From the NCBI GenBank assembly GCA_030425395.1, contig JAUIAS010000009.1:1-64000 (forward strand): DNA of 64,000 nt, written 5' to 3'. The notes under the pieces were generated by a model, which worked only from the letters and a program-made list of their open reading frames with translations, had not been told where the DNA came from and made no database searches. The position numbers and the translations under genes were made by a program. This DNA is from Alphaproteobacteria bacterium. Lineage in GTDB: Bacteria; Pseudomonadota; Alphaproteobacteria; Rhodobacterales; Rhodobacteraceae. Within the stretch, counting starts at the first letter, position 1; the number at the start of each line of letters is the position of its first letter. This document shows positions 56,605 to 64,000 of the stretch, one piece after another.

Positions 56605-57381
56605 TCACGCGCTATGCGTCGCCGAAAGAAAACCTCGGAGGCGTTCCGATCTGGGCGATCCGAACAATTTTTCGGGGCTGCCTTCTTCTTCGATCAGCCC
56701 CTGATGAAGAAACACGACGTGGTCGCTGACGTCCGCCGCCAGTTTCATATCATGGGTCACAATCAACATCGTGCGCCCTTCGGTGGCAAGGTCCTTGATG
56801 ACCTTGATGACTTCCTGTTCCAGCTCGGGATCAAGCGCGCTGGTGGGTTCATCGAACAACAGCGCCTCTGGCTCCATGCACAGGGCGCGGGCGATGGCGG
56901 CGCGCTGTTGCTGCCCACCCGAAAGCTGCGCGGGATAGACATCACATTTATCCGCGATCCCCACCTTGTCGAGATAGGCCCGGGCGGCGGCCTCAACTTC
57001 GGCGCGGTCCCGGCCCAGAACGGTCAGGGGCGCTTCCATCACGTTCTGCAGGATTGTCATGTGCGCCCACAGATTGAATTGCTGAAACACCATCGACAGA
57101 TTTGTCCTGATGCGCAAAACCTGACGGGCATCGCCGGGATGCCTGCCTGCCCCCTTGCCCTTCCAGATAACCGGCTCGCCCTTGAACAGGATATCGCCCG
57201 CCTGACTTTCCTCCAAAAGATTGGCACAGCGCAGCAGGGTGGATTTTCCCGATCCCGATGATCCAATCAGGGAAACGACATCGCCCCGCTTGGCGCTGAT
57301 GTCGACGCCCTTGAGAACGTCAAGCGCGCCATAGCTTTTGTGCAGGCCCCTGATTTCGATGACAGGTTCGGGTGTTGACAC
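56605..57381 (-). CDS. Polar amino acid ABC ATPase
   Basis: A 258-residue ATP-binding subunit. Walker A is GSSGSGKST, signature motif LSGGQQQR, Walker B LLFDEPTSALDPE and the switch His in VTHDM. The GTG at 57381 follows GGAG; longer upstream frames are not coding. It is the first gene of this minus-strand transport unit. Confidence 0.94.
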   Translation of the reverse strand: MSTPEPVIEIRGLHKSYGALDVLKGVDISAKRGDVVSLIGSSGSGKSTLLRCANLLEESQAGDILFKGEPVIWKGKGAGRHPGDARQVLRIRTNLSMVFQQFNLWAHMTILQNVMEAPLTVLGRDRAEVEAAARAYLDKVGIADKCDVYPAQLSGGQQQRAAIARALCMEPEALLFDEPTSALDPELEQEVIKVIKDLATEGRTMLIVTHDMKLAADVSDHVVFLHQGLIEEEGSPEKLFGSPRSERLRGFLSATHSA

Positions 57382-57508
57382 GGCAGCTCCGAAGGATTGT
57401 TGCGTTCTGCTGCGATAATAGGACGGAAAAATCCGTTCAAGGCAATGCACAATGTGCCGGATTCCCTGCGCGATCCTCTGAATTGACCATAGGGAATGCT
57501 CAGATTGA

Positions 57509-58246
57509 CTATTGGTTGGGCGGGGTGGGAACGGCCAGGTAGGTCCGCGAGGGGATGCGCACCACCCCCTGAATATGCAGCGCGCGCCGGTCTGCGTCCG
57601 ACAGCGAGTCGATCGCGGATGCGACGGCATCGCCAAGCGCGTCCGCGTCCTGCGCCAGCGAAGTGATGTACGGCAAGGCAGGCGTGGGATCGGTGGCGTC
57701 CAGAACGCGCAACCGCTCCGTTGCGGTGTCAAACCGGCACAGAAATTCCCACGTCAGCGCATCAATTCCGGCAAAGTCGGCCTTTCCCTCCGCCACGGCG
57801 AGGGCAGAGGCCGCATGCCCGCCGGTTATGATCGTCGTGCCCGGTGCGGCACGGGCCTGTCGCATGTGGTGCACCGGCCCGGCCCAGCCCGATTGAGACA
57901 TCTCGTCGTTTATCGCCATGCGTTTGTGATGCAGGTCCGCGACCACATGGGCGGGATCATCCGCGCGCACTACGATGACGGAACGGTAGAAACCGGGCGG
58001 ACAGCCCTCCAAGCCGTAATCGGGGGTCGCCACAAGGCGCACCTTGCCATGCAACCGGCTGCGATAGGGCAGACCGCAGGTCTGTGACAAAAACAGATCG
58101 GGCGCGGTCCAAACGGCCCACAGATCCGCCCGTCGATCCAGCTTTGCCGGGCTCTCCGTGCCCGCCGCTGCCCGGATGGCTGCCCAATACCTGTCGGTTT
58201 CGGCGACAAGCTCGGGTCGGTCATACATGGGCAGGCTTGCGATCAT
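57509..58246 (-). CDS. PhnD/SsuA-like binding protein without signal peptide
   Basis: A 245-residue PhnD-like periplasmic-binding fold. It begins MIASLPMYDRPELV and has VTGGHAASALAVAEGKADFAGIDAL-type residues in its centre (seen as IITGGHAASALAVAEGKADF). Such folds bind phosphonates, sulfonates or other anions. No signal peptide is visible and no transporter genes for it are adjacent, so it may act in the cytoplasm. It overlaps the TerB gene by 4 bp. Confidence 0.82.
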   Translation of the reverse strand: MIASLPMYDRPELVAETDRYWAAIRAAAGTESPAKLDRRADLWAVWTAPDLFLSQTCGLPYRSRLHGKVRLVATPDYGLEGCPPGFYRSVIVVRADDPAHVVADLHHKRMAINDEMSQSGWAGPVHHMRQARAAPGTTIITGGHAASALAVAEGKADFAGIDALTWEFLCRFDTATERLRVLDATDPTPALPYITSLAQDADALGDAVASAIDSLSDADRRALHIQGVVRIPSRTYLAVPTPPNQ

Positions 58247-58689
58247 TCCAGGCTGCTTTGCACCTTTTGCCGGGCAAGCGCGCTGTCGCGATCATTCACA
58301 CCCAACAGATTTGCCACCAGACGCAACAACGCATCCTCGTGCTTGTCACGGACCCCGTCGCTCAGCACGACATGCCAAAGCGCCTCTATCACCGCGCGGC
58401 GATCCTCATAGGCAACGGCGTCTTTGATCGCACGGGTAAAGCGAACCGTGTCCGGGGCCTCTGATTCAAGCTGCTCGGCTTCGGCACGCAATTGGGCGGA
58501 TTGCGCCGGGTCAAGCCCGTAGCGGGTGGCGATTATCTGATCGATGCGCCGTTGTTCTTCTGGGTCATACTGCCCGTCGGTGCGCGCAACCCGCACCAGC
58601 AAGGCACACAACGCCAACCGCGCGTCGGCATCGGCCAGGGGCTCCGGCCCCGCGGGCGCAAACAGCCCCTTGACAAAATCTGAAAACAT
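58243..58689 (-). CDS. TerB-fold protein (first)
   Basis: A 148-residue TerB/TerB-like helical protein. Two helical repeats: ALCALLVRVARTDGQYDPEEQRRIDQ and the C-terminal EALWHVVLSDGVRDKHEDALL, each with an Asp-rich loop that binds metal in the TerB family. It is probably not a tellurite-resistance protein by itself. It shares its arrangement with the neighbouring paralogue. Confidence 0.85.
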   Translation of the reverse strand: MFSDFVKGLFAPAGPEPLADADARLALCALLVRVARTDGQYDPEEQRRIDQIIATRYGLDPAQSAQLRAEAEQLESEAPDTVRFTRAIKDAVAYEDRRAVIEALWHVVLSDGVRDKHEDALLRLVANLLGVNDRDSALARQKVQSSLE

Positions 58690-58707
58690 ATCGCTCCCTG
58701 TTCCGGA

Positions 58708-59154
58708 TCACGCCAGATTGCGCATCGCCTCCGCGCGCGCCTGACTGCTGTCTTCTTCGGCCAGACCCATGGCAATACGGGCCGTGTCCACAATCGCAAC
58801 CTCGGCCGCGTCCTGCCGGCCATCGGCAAGAACAACCATCCACAAATCCGTCAGGGCCTCCATCCGGTCAGACCGGGGTAAACCGTCCCGGATCAGCTTG
58901 GCGAACCGGTCAGAATCAGGTGCCGCGGCATGCAACTTCTCACATGTGGCCCGCATCTTGGCGGCTTCAATCGGTTTCAGCCCGAAATGTTGTGCCAGAA
59001 TGCGGTCGATCAGGCCGATTTCCTGCGCAGAGTAATCCTTGTCAGATTTTGCCACCCGCACCAAAAGCGCCCCAAGCGCCAGCTTTGCATCCGGCGCAGG
59101 CAGCGGTTCGGGATGCTTGTCGCGAAACACGTCGAGCAATCGAAAAAGCCCCAT
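58708..59154 (-). CDS. TerB-fold protein (second)
   Basis: A 148-residue paralogue of the protein at 58243: ALGALLVRVAKSDKDYSAQEIGLIDR and TDLWMVVLADGRQDAAEVAIVD match its two acidic loops. The two genes are 18 bp apart and look like a tandem duplication that diverged. The upstream gap to the DUF1330 gene is 8 bp. Confidence 0.86.
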   Translation of the reverse strand: MGLFRLLDVFRDKHPEPLPAPDAKLALGALLVRVAKSDKDYSAQEIGLIDRILAQHFGLKPIEAAKMRATCEKLHAAAPDSDRFAKLIRDGLPRSDRMEALTDLWMVVLADGRQDAAEVAIVDTARIAMGLAEEDSSQARAEAMRNLA

Positions 59155-59162
59155 GCCGCGCC

Positions 59163-59456
59163 TCAGCCGTCATAGCCTTCGACGATCACCATGTCGCCGG
59201 TGGATACAGAATCGCGGATCGCCTTGGCAGCCTGATAGGCATCGGACCGGTAACAGGCGATGGCCTGTTCATAGCTGTCAAACTCAATAACCACGGTGCG
59301 TCCGCGCGCCGATCCTTCTTGCACCTGTTGCTGGCCGCCCCGGACCAGAAAACGCGCACCAAATTCCCTGAATGGTGCCGCATTCGCAGCGCGGTATTGA
59401 TCATAGATTTCGGCATCCTCAACATCGACATGACCGATCCAGTACCCTTTTGCCAT
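59163..59456 (-). CDS. DUF1330 family protein
   Basis: A 97-residue dimeric alpha-beta barrel-type protein of DUF1330: MAKGYWIGHVDVEDAEIYDQYRAANA, then GRTVVIEFDSYEQAIACYRSDAYQAA. The ATG at 59456 is the family start. It leads the minus-strand set TerB-TerB-PhnD-like. Function unknown. Confidence 0.88.
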   Translation of the reverse strand: MAKGYWIGHVDVEDAEIYDQYRAANAAPFREFGARFLVRGGQQQVQEGSARGRTVVIEFDSYEQAIACYRSDAYQAAKAIRDSVSTGDMVIVEGYDG

Positions 59457-59576
59457 GGGCCGTTCTCCTCTGCGTTCCCTGGACAAAGGCTGGAACAGAT
59501 CGCGGCCAATGGCAATCCCGCCAAGGGGATTAACTTGGGCGCGATGTGCAGGGGGGCTCCGCCCCCGGCCCTGCGG

Positions 59577-59610
59577 GCCTCCCCCGGAGTATTTCCGGCC
59601 AGAAGAAGCG
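59577..59610 (+). repeat. Related intergenic repeat, copy D
   Basis: Reads GCCTCCCCCGGAGTATTTCC followed by GGCCAGAAGAAGCG on the plus strand. It is a cousin of the GCCTCCGGCGGGGGTATTTG family and matches a repeat type common in Rhodobacteraceae genomes. It faces copy C, 30 bp away. Confidence 0.75.
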
Positions 59611-59640
59611 CAACCTGTTATTAACCTTAACGCGGCGTTG

Positions 59641-59674
59641 CTTCTTTCTCGTTGCAAATACCCCCGCCGGAGGC
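59641..59674 (-). repeat. Intergenic repeat, copy C
   Basis: On the minus strand: GCCTCCGGCGGGGGTATTTG then CAACGAGAAAGAAG, differing from copy A at few positions. It lies 52 bp after the stop of the minus-strand gene at 59726 and reads in the same direction. Confidence 0.82.
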
Positions 59675-59725
59675 GGTCCGACATTGGCCATCCAAGGGAC
59701 GCGTGGACTGTTTTTCTGAATAGTG

Positions 59726-60436
59726 TCAGCCTGTCAGGGCGGCGCGTCGGAACATAATATCGTCGATTGCGATACCGCCGGGGTCTATGTTGCTGATCGT
59801 GATGGCAGCGATCCCGGTTTTGTCGGTTTGAAAGGCGAGCGGCATAACCCCATGGTGCAGCCGTATTGAGTGCCGGTCTATTATTGCGCCGGCGCGGTCG
59901 TGAAAGACCACGACGGCCAGACCGGGGCGCGGCCTTGCGCCCAGCGGGTCGTTGTAGTCGGCGTGCAGTTTGAAACCCACAGCGTCCTGATCATCATCGA
60001 AGATCACGGACAGAACCCCTTCGCCGCGTCCGGATCGCGCTGCTGCCCCATCGGGGCCTACGGGAAAGGCAGCATCTGAGCCGAAACCGCGATGCGCTGC
60101 GATGACAAAGCTGTGCCCAGACGAAAGCGCCAGTGGGGTGGATGGGCGCAGGTTCTCAGACGGCACATAGTGTTGCCCGCCGCCTGCCGCGGTCGGCATA
60201 TCCACGATTTTGTGGCTTTGTCCTTTCAGCCCGCCGCCCACCATTGCCCCGGCCCCAACGACAAGGCGCGACATTTCTTGGCCGGGTTCCGGACCTGCGT
60301 CAAACCCGTCGAAATCAATCACGGCGTTCAAAGTCGGTGCCAAAGTGGCAAAGGGCACCTGCCTGATGCCGTCTGCCCAGGCGGGCATGGCCAGTCCGAG
60401 CAACAAAATCGACAGAGGCAAACGGGCGCGGTTCAT
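59726..60436 (-). CDS. Secreted protein of unknown function
   Basis: A 236-residue protein with a signal peptide ([21 protein letters not shown], cleaved before DGIRQ). The mature part is Gly/Asp/Ala-rich with a beta pattern: [19 protein letters not shown], then [17 protein letters not shown], and ending [12 protein letters not shown]. That pattern resembles adhesin-like or PEP-CTERM-associated beta domains, but I cannot name a family. Its ATG overlaps the pyrG stop by 4 bp. Confidence 0.75.
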   Translation of the reverse strand: MNRARLPLSILLLGLAMPAWADGIRQVPFATLAPTLNAVIDFDGFDAGPEPGQEMSRLVVGAGAMVGGGLKGQSHKIVDMPTAAGGGQHYVPSENLRPSTPLALSSGHSFVIAAHRGFGSDAAFPVGPDGAAARSGRGEGVLSVIFDDDQDAVGFKLHADYNDPLGARPRPGLAVVVFHDRAGAIIDRHSIRLHHGVMPLAFQTDKTGIAAITISNIDPGGIAIDDIMFRRAALTG

Positions 60437-62076
60437 ACCAGTCGGCTGTTTTCCTTGGCCGCGCGCACGAAATCCTTGAACAGGGGATGCGGGTCAAAGG
60501 GTTTGGACTTCAGTTCGGGGTGGAACTGCACCCCGATAAACCACGGATGATCCGGCCATTCGACGATTTCAGGGAGCCGCCCGTCCGGCGACATCCCGGA
60601 AAAGCACAGTCCGACTTTTTCGAGTTTCTCGCGATAGGTAATGTCGACTTCGTAGCGGTGCCGGTGGCGTTCGTCGATGGTGGTCGTGCCATAGGCTTTG
60701 GCCACGCGCGACCCTTCAGCCAGCACCGCGTCATAGGCCCCGAGCCGCATTGTGCCGCCCTTGGCGTCATTGGCACGGCGGGTCACCTTTTCATTGCCCT
60801 GCACCCATTCCTTGAGGTGATAGACCACCGGGGTAAAGCGTTTCTTGCCAGCCTCGTGGTCAAATTCTTCGGAACCCGCATCGCTGAGTTTCGCGACGTT
60901 GCGCGCGGCTTCGATCACGGCCATCTGCATACCGAGACAGATCCCGAGGTAGGGAACGTTGTGTTCGCGGGCGAACTGGGCGGCCTTGATCTTGCCTTCG
61001 GTGCCGCGTTCGCCAAACCCGCCGGGAACGAGGATCGCGTGGAAACCTTCAAGATGGGGAGCAGGGTCTTCGCGCTCGAAAATTTCGGCGTCGACCCAAT
61101 CGACTTTGACCTTGACGCGGTTGGCCATGCCGCCGTGGGTCAGGGCTTCGGCGATGGATTTATAAGCGTCCTCAAGCTGGGTGTATTTACCCACGATGGC
61201 CACTTTGACCTCGCCTTCGGGATTATAGATACGGTCGGCCACGTCTTCCCAACGGCTCAGGTTTGGTTTCGGGGCAGGGGTGATCTGGAACGCGTCCAGA
61301 ACCGCCTGATCCAGACCTTCGCGGTGATAGGCAAGCGGCGCCTCGTAAATCGACTTGAGGTCTTGCGCGGCGATCACCGCGTCCGGGCGCACGTTGCAGA
61401 AAAGCGCCAGTTTTTCGCGTTCCTTTTGCGGGATCGGCCCTTCCGAGCGGCAGACAAGGATATCGGGTGCAATCCCGATAGACCGAAGTTCCTTGACGCT
61501 GTGCTGGGTCGGTTTGGTCTTTAACTCGCCCGATGCGGCGATAAAGGGCAGCAGGGTGAGGTGCATGAAGATGCACTGTCCGCGCGGTTTGTCCTGGCTG
61601 AATTGGCGGATTGCCTCGAAGAAGGGAAGTCCCTCGATATCGCCGACGGTTCCGCCGATTTCGCAGAGCATGAAATCAACCTCATCCTCGCCGATAGAGA
61701 TGAAGTCCTTGATTTCGTTGGTGACGTGGGGGATCACCTGAATGGTTTTCCCAAGGTAATCGCCGCGCCGCTCTTTTTCGAGCACGTTGGTATAGATGCG
61801 CCCCGATGAGATGGAATCGGTCTGGCGGGCGGGCACGCCGGTAAACCGTTCATAATGCCCAAGGTCCAGATCGGTTTCGGCACCGTCGTCGGTCACGAAC
61901 ACTTCGCCGTGTTCAAAGGGCGACATCGTGCCGGGATCGACGTTCAGATACGGGTCGAGCTTGCGCAGTCGCACCGAAAAGCCCCGCGCCTGAAGCAAGG
62001 CCCCCAATGCCGCAGAGGCAAGCCCCTTGCCCAAAGAGGATACAACGCCGCCGGTGATAAAGATAAAGCGCGCCAT
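60433..62076 (-). CDS. pyrG: CTP synthase
   Basis: A 547-residue CTP synthase. The N-terminal synthetase domain has [14 protein letters not shown] and the C-terminal GATase has GICLGMQ-type nucleophile ([12 protein letters not shown]) and HPEL in FHPELKSKP. It aminates UTP with glutamine. The ATG at 62076 begins [10 protein letters not shown]. The stop overlaps the next gene by 4 bp. Confidence 0.96.
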   Translation of the reverse strand: MARFIFITGGVVSSLGKGLASAALGALLQARGFSVRLRKLDPYLNVDPGTMSPFEHGEVFVTDDGAETDLDLGHYERFTGVPARQTDSISSGRIYTNVLEKERRGDYLGKTIQVIPHVTNEIKDFISIGEDEVDFMLCEIGGTVGDIEGLPFFEAIRQFSQDKPRGQCIFMHLTLLPFIAASGELKTKPTQHSVKELRSIGIAPDILVCRSEGPIPQKEREKLALFCNVRPDAVIAAQDLKSIYEAPLAYHREGLDQAVLDAFQITPAPKPNLSRWEDVADRIYNPEGEVKVAIVGKYTQLEDAYKSIAEALTHGGMANRVKVKVDWVDAEIFEREDPAPHLEGFHAILVPGGFGERGTEGKIKAAQFAREHNVPYLGICLGMQMAVIEAARNVAKLSDAGSEEFDHEAGKKRFTPVVYHLKEWVQGNEKVTRRANDAKGGTMRLGAYDAVLAEGSRVAKAYGTTTIDERHRHRYEVDITYREKLEKVGLCFSGMSPDGRLPEIVEWPDHPWFIGVQFHPELKSKPFDPHPLFKDFVRAAKENSRLV

Positions 62077-62239
62077 GTGGCCCGTGCCCCCCGTGATTGT
62101 TCGCATGTCTGGTGCCCGACGGTCAAAAAAACCGCAGCATCACGGGCCTCAATAGTAACGGGATTCGCACAGCGTGCGCAAGCCCAACCGCAAGATGCTG
62201 TTGCGGAAAAAACATCACAAACAAGGTTTTGTGGTTCGG

Positions 62240-62264
62240 TCGGCCCGGTCAGTTGTCGGGCCGA
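62240..62264 (-). terminator. Hairpin after secG
   Basis: TCGGCCCG (62240-62247) pairs with CGGGCCGA (62257-62264). It lies 34 bp after the secG stop. The downstream minus-strand sequence is only weakly T-rich, so termination would be partial before pyrG. Confidence 0.55.
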
Positions 62265-62297
62265 TTACCTTTCACCGGTAAAACGGTCAGGTGCCTG

Positions 62298-62663
62298 TCA
62301 GTCGGCGCGTGGCACCAAAGGTGCATTCTCGTCCTGACCCGGCGGCAGCAGATCGCCACCCGCAGGCAAGCCCGGAACCTCGACACCGGTGTCTTGGCGG
62401 CTGGGCACGCCAAGCCGGTCGATGACCGATGTGCCCGACGCGTTCTGCGCCGCGATGACGGTCAACGCGATAGAGGTGCAGATAAACGCCGCAGCGAGAA
62501 CCCAGGTGACCTTGCCAAGTGCGGTCGCGGCCGACCGGCCAGCGACAGCGCCGCCGCCACCCCCGCCCATGCCAAGCCCGCCACCTTCGGAGCGCTGCAT
62601 GAGAACAACGGCAATCAGCCCGAGGGCAAGGAACAGGTGTATGATCAGAACGACGTTTTCCAT
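62298..62663 (-). CDS. secG: SecG preprotein translocase subunit
   Basis: A 121-residue SecG. Two hydrophobic helices (residues 3-22 and 52-72) flank the Gly-rich loop [20 protein letters not shown]. The C-terminal extension after residue 75 is Pro/Gly-rich and longer than in E. coli SecG (110). It is read 221 bp upstream of pyrG on the same strand, and diverges from nthA. Confidence 0.93.
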   Translation of the reverse strand: MENVVLIIHLFLALGLIAVVLMQRSEGGGLGMGGGGGGAVAGRSAATALGKVTWVLAAAFICTSIALTVIAAQNASGTSVIDRLGVPSRQDTGVEVPGLPAGGDLLPPGQDENAPLVPRAD

Positions 62664-62791
62664 GGAATCCTGCGCGGTTCACGTTTCCGGCGCTATGTAG
62701 GCAAGTTTGCCTCCGGGAGCAACCCGCCTTTATGGTCGTATTCGGTATTGGGGGCTGGACAGGGCGGGCCGCTGCGTCACAAACTGCCGAC

Positions 62792-63433
62792 ATGCCACAT
62801 GACCACCATGATCACGATCACGCCCATGCCCTTTTGCCGCCTGACCCGGCGCTGCGGGTCAAGGCGTTGGAAACCGTTCTGACACGCAAGGGATTGATTG
62901 ATCCTGCCGCGCTCGAAGAAATCATAGACACCTATCAGAACCGCATCGGGCCGCGAAACGGGGCGCGGGTGGTTGCGATGGCCTGGGCCGACCCGGAATT
63001 TCACCGGCAGTTGTTGGAGGATGCGACACCGGTGGTGGCCGACCTTGGGTTTTTCGGGCGGCAAGGCGAACATATCGTTGCGGTCGAGAATACCGAGGAT
63101 GTGCACAACATGGTCGTTTGCACCTTGTGCTCGTGCTATCCGTGGCCGCTCTTGGGAATACCACCGGGGTGGTATAAGTCCGACGCCTACCGGGCCCGTG
63201 CGGTGCGCGAACCGCGCAAGGTTCTGGCGGATTTCGGCGTGACCCTGCCCAAAGAGACGTCGGTCCGGGTGTGGGATTCAACCGCCGAGATGCGGTATCT
63301 GGTGATCCCGCGCAGGCCCGAAGGCACCGATGGCTGGTCTGTCGATGATCTGGCCGCGCTGGTCACACGGGACTCGATGATCGGCACCGGATTGGCCAAA
63401 CTTCCGACAACTCCCGAGGCACCAGCGGCATGA
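62792..63433 (+). CDS. nthA: Nitrile hydratase alpha subunit
   Basis: A 213-residue cobalt-type nitrile hydratase alpha subunit that hydrates nitriles to amides. Metal ligands are Cys110, Cys113 and Cys115 in VCTLCSC, and Thr in that motif marks the cobalt form (iron forms have Ser). The N-terminus [12 protein letters not shown] is very His-rich and could help metal loading. An upstream in-frame ATG at 62732 is less likely. Its stop overlaps the beta gene by 4 bp. Confidence 0.95.
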   Translation: MPHDHHDHDHAHALLPPDPALRVKALETVLTRKGLIDPAALEEIIDTYQNRIGPRNGARVVAMAWADPEFHRQLLEDATPVVADLGFFGRQGEHIVAVENTEDVHNMVVCTLCSCYPWPLLGIPPGWYKSDAYRARAVREPRKVLADFGVTLPKETSVRVWDSTAEMRYLVIPRRPEGTDGWSVDDLAALVTRDSMIGTGLAKLPTTPEAPAA

Positions 63434-64000
63434 GCCTGCGTGTGCATGACATGGGCGGACGTCTGGGGGACGGTCCGGTGCGGCCCGATCCCGAGGACGC
63501 GCCGGTTTTTGCCGAAGACTGGCACGGGCGCGCGCTTGCGGTCACCTTGGCAGCCGGGGCTTTGGGACAATGGACGCTGGACACTTCGCGCCATGCGCGC
63601 GAACGCCTGTCTCCGAAAGATTACAGCCGGTTTTCCTATTACGAGAAATGGATCGCCGGGCTGGCCGATCTGTTGGTGGAAAACGGGGTTCTGACGCGCA
63701 AAGAGTTGATGGGCGAGGTCGGCGGCACTGCGCCGCATCCGCTGGCCGGGCGGATGATGAAGGCCGATGCCGTCGCCGGTGCGCTGGCGCGGGGTGGGCC
63801 AAGCGCGCGTGACGTTGAAACCGATCCGCGGTTTGGTCCCGGTGACATGGTGCGCGCCCTGCGCCCGACGGGCAACCGGATGGTGCCCGGCGGACACACG
63901 CGGCTGCCGTCCTACGCCGCCGGCGCGCGCGGTCGTATTCTGCGCCACCACGGTGGGCATGTTCTGCCCGATGCAAATGCCCACGGGCTCGGCGAATGCC
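63430..64000 (+). CDS. nthB: Nitrile hydratase beta subunit (partial)
   Basis: The first 190 residues of the beta subunit, cut by the window end. It begins [17 protein letters not shown], the usual N-terminal HDMGG signature, and includes [18 protein letters not shown]. It pairs with nthA to form the heterodimer. The activator protein gene, if present, would lie beyond the window. Confidence 0.93.
   Translation, partial: MSLRVHDMGGRLGDGPVRPDPEDAPVFAEDWHGRALAVTLAAGALGQWTLDTSRHARERLSPKDYSRFSYYEKWIAGLADLLVENGVLTRKELMGEVGGTAPHPLAGRMMKADAVAGALARGGPSARDVETDPRFGPGDMVRALRPTGNRMVPGGHTRLPSYAAGARGRILRHHGGHVLPDANAHGLGEC

Noticed and set aside
58243..59154. Tellurite-resistance locus
   Set aside because: TerB-fold proteins alone do not confer tellurite resistance. 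No terC, terD, terZ or related gene accompanies them.

Overview
The window is a GC-rich stretch of an alphaproteobacterial chromosome, most likely from the Roseobacter group of the Rhodobacteraceae. This rests on recognised gene content: DUF2948 and UPF0262 proteins, the infA-maf-RNase E/G-yacG string, SdhE, an LdtR-type regulator, the phaZ/phaC-phaP-phaR cluster and a PTS-Ntr enzyme I. I see no insertion sequence, integrase, prophage or CRISPR array. It reads as ordinary chromosome with several accessory modules.

Layout. 1-9.7 kb: tRNA-Thr(GGT), a small basic protein, murA, DUF2948, hisD, UPF0262, a low-molecular-weight phosphatase-like protein, an NTF2-like protein, a GNAT, a nitrilase-family hydrolase, then infA-maf-RNase E/G-yacG and, facing it, mtnP. 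9.7-17.2 kb: flavin reductase, GNAT, EcsC, Nudix, DUF1178, SDR, lysC and ptsP. 17.2-17.9 kb: a 760-bp gene-free region with DnaA-box-like sites. 17.9-30.9 kb: a Baeyer-Villiger-type monooxygenase, parE, an epoxide-hydrolase-like enzyme, ppk2, a DUF1007/NicO metal-transport pair, a MATE exporter, an aspartate aminotransferase, an XRE regulator with sdhE, an LdtR-like regulator, DUF1194 and a glyoxalase.

30.9-40.3 kb holds the two most distinctive modules. The first is a TbpB-like surface lipoprotein encoded 4 bp ahead of a Slam-type outer-membrane translocon. The second is a bufferin-type RiPP operon: precursor bufA, an MNIO enzyme bufB, the partner bufC and a DoxX membrane protein, with a perfect 10-bp stem-loop between precursor and enzyme. 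thyA-folA, a cytochrome P450, a cold-shock protein and an ArsC/Spx-fold protein lie between them. thrS follows.

42.5-47.8 kb is the polyhydroxyalkanoate cluster: phaZ diverges from phaC, then phaP and the repressor phaR. CTGC-N3-GCAG operators lie between phaZ and phaC and overlap a good sigma-70-like promoter of phaP, so the cluster is probably a self-contained PhaR regulon.

48.8-57.4 kb, all on the minus strand, is a gamma-glutamylation-type amine catabolic region: a polar amino acid ABC transporter, two glutamine-synthetase-like ligases, a class I glutamine amidotransferase and a PuuB-like oxidase. A strong terminator/attenuator separates the binding-protein gene from the permease genes. 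It is followed on the same strand by a PhnD-like protein, two TerB-fold proteins and a DUF1330 protein. 59.5-64 kb carries paired intergenic repeats, a secreted unknown protein, pyrG, secG, and a cobalt-type nitrile hydratase whose beta subunit runs off the window.

Start codons were chosen from ribosome-binding sites, family N-termini and gene overlaps. They are inferences where noted.
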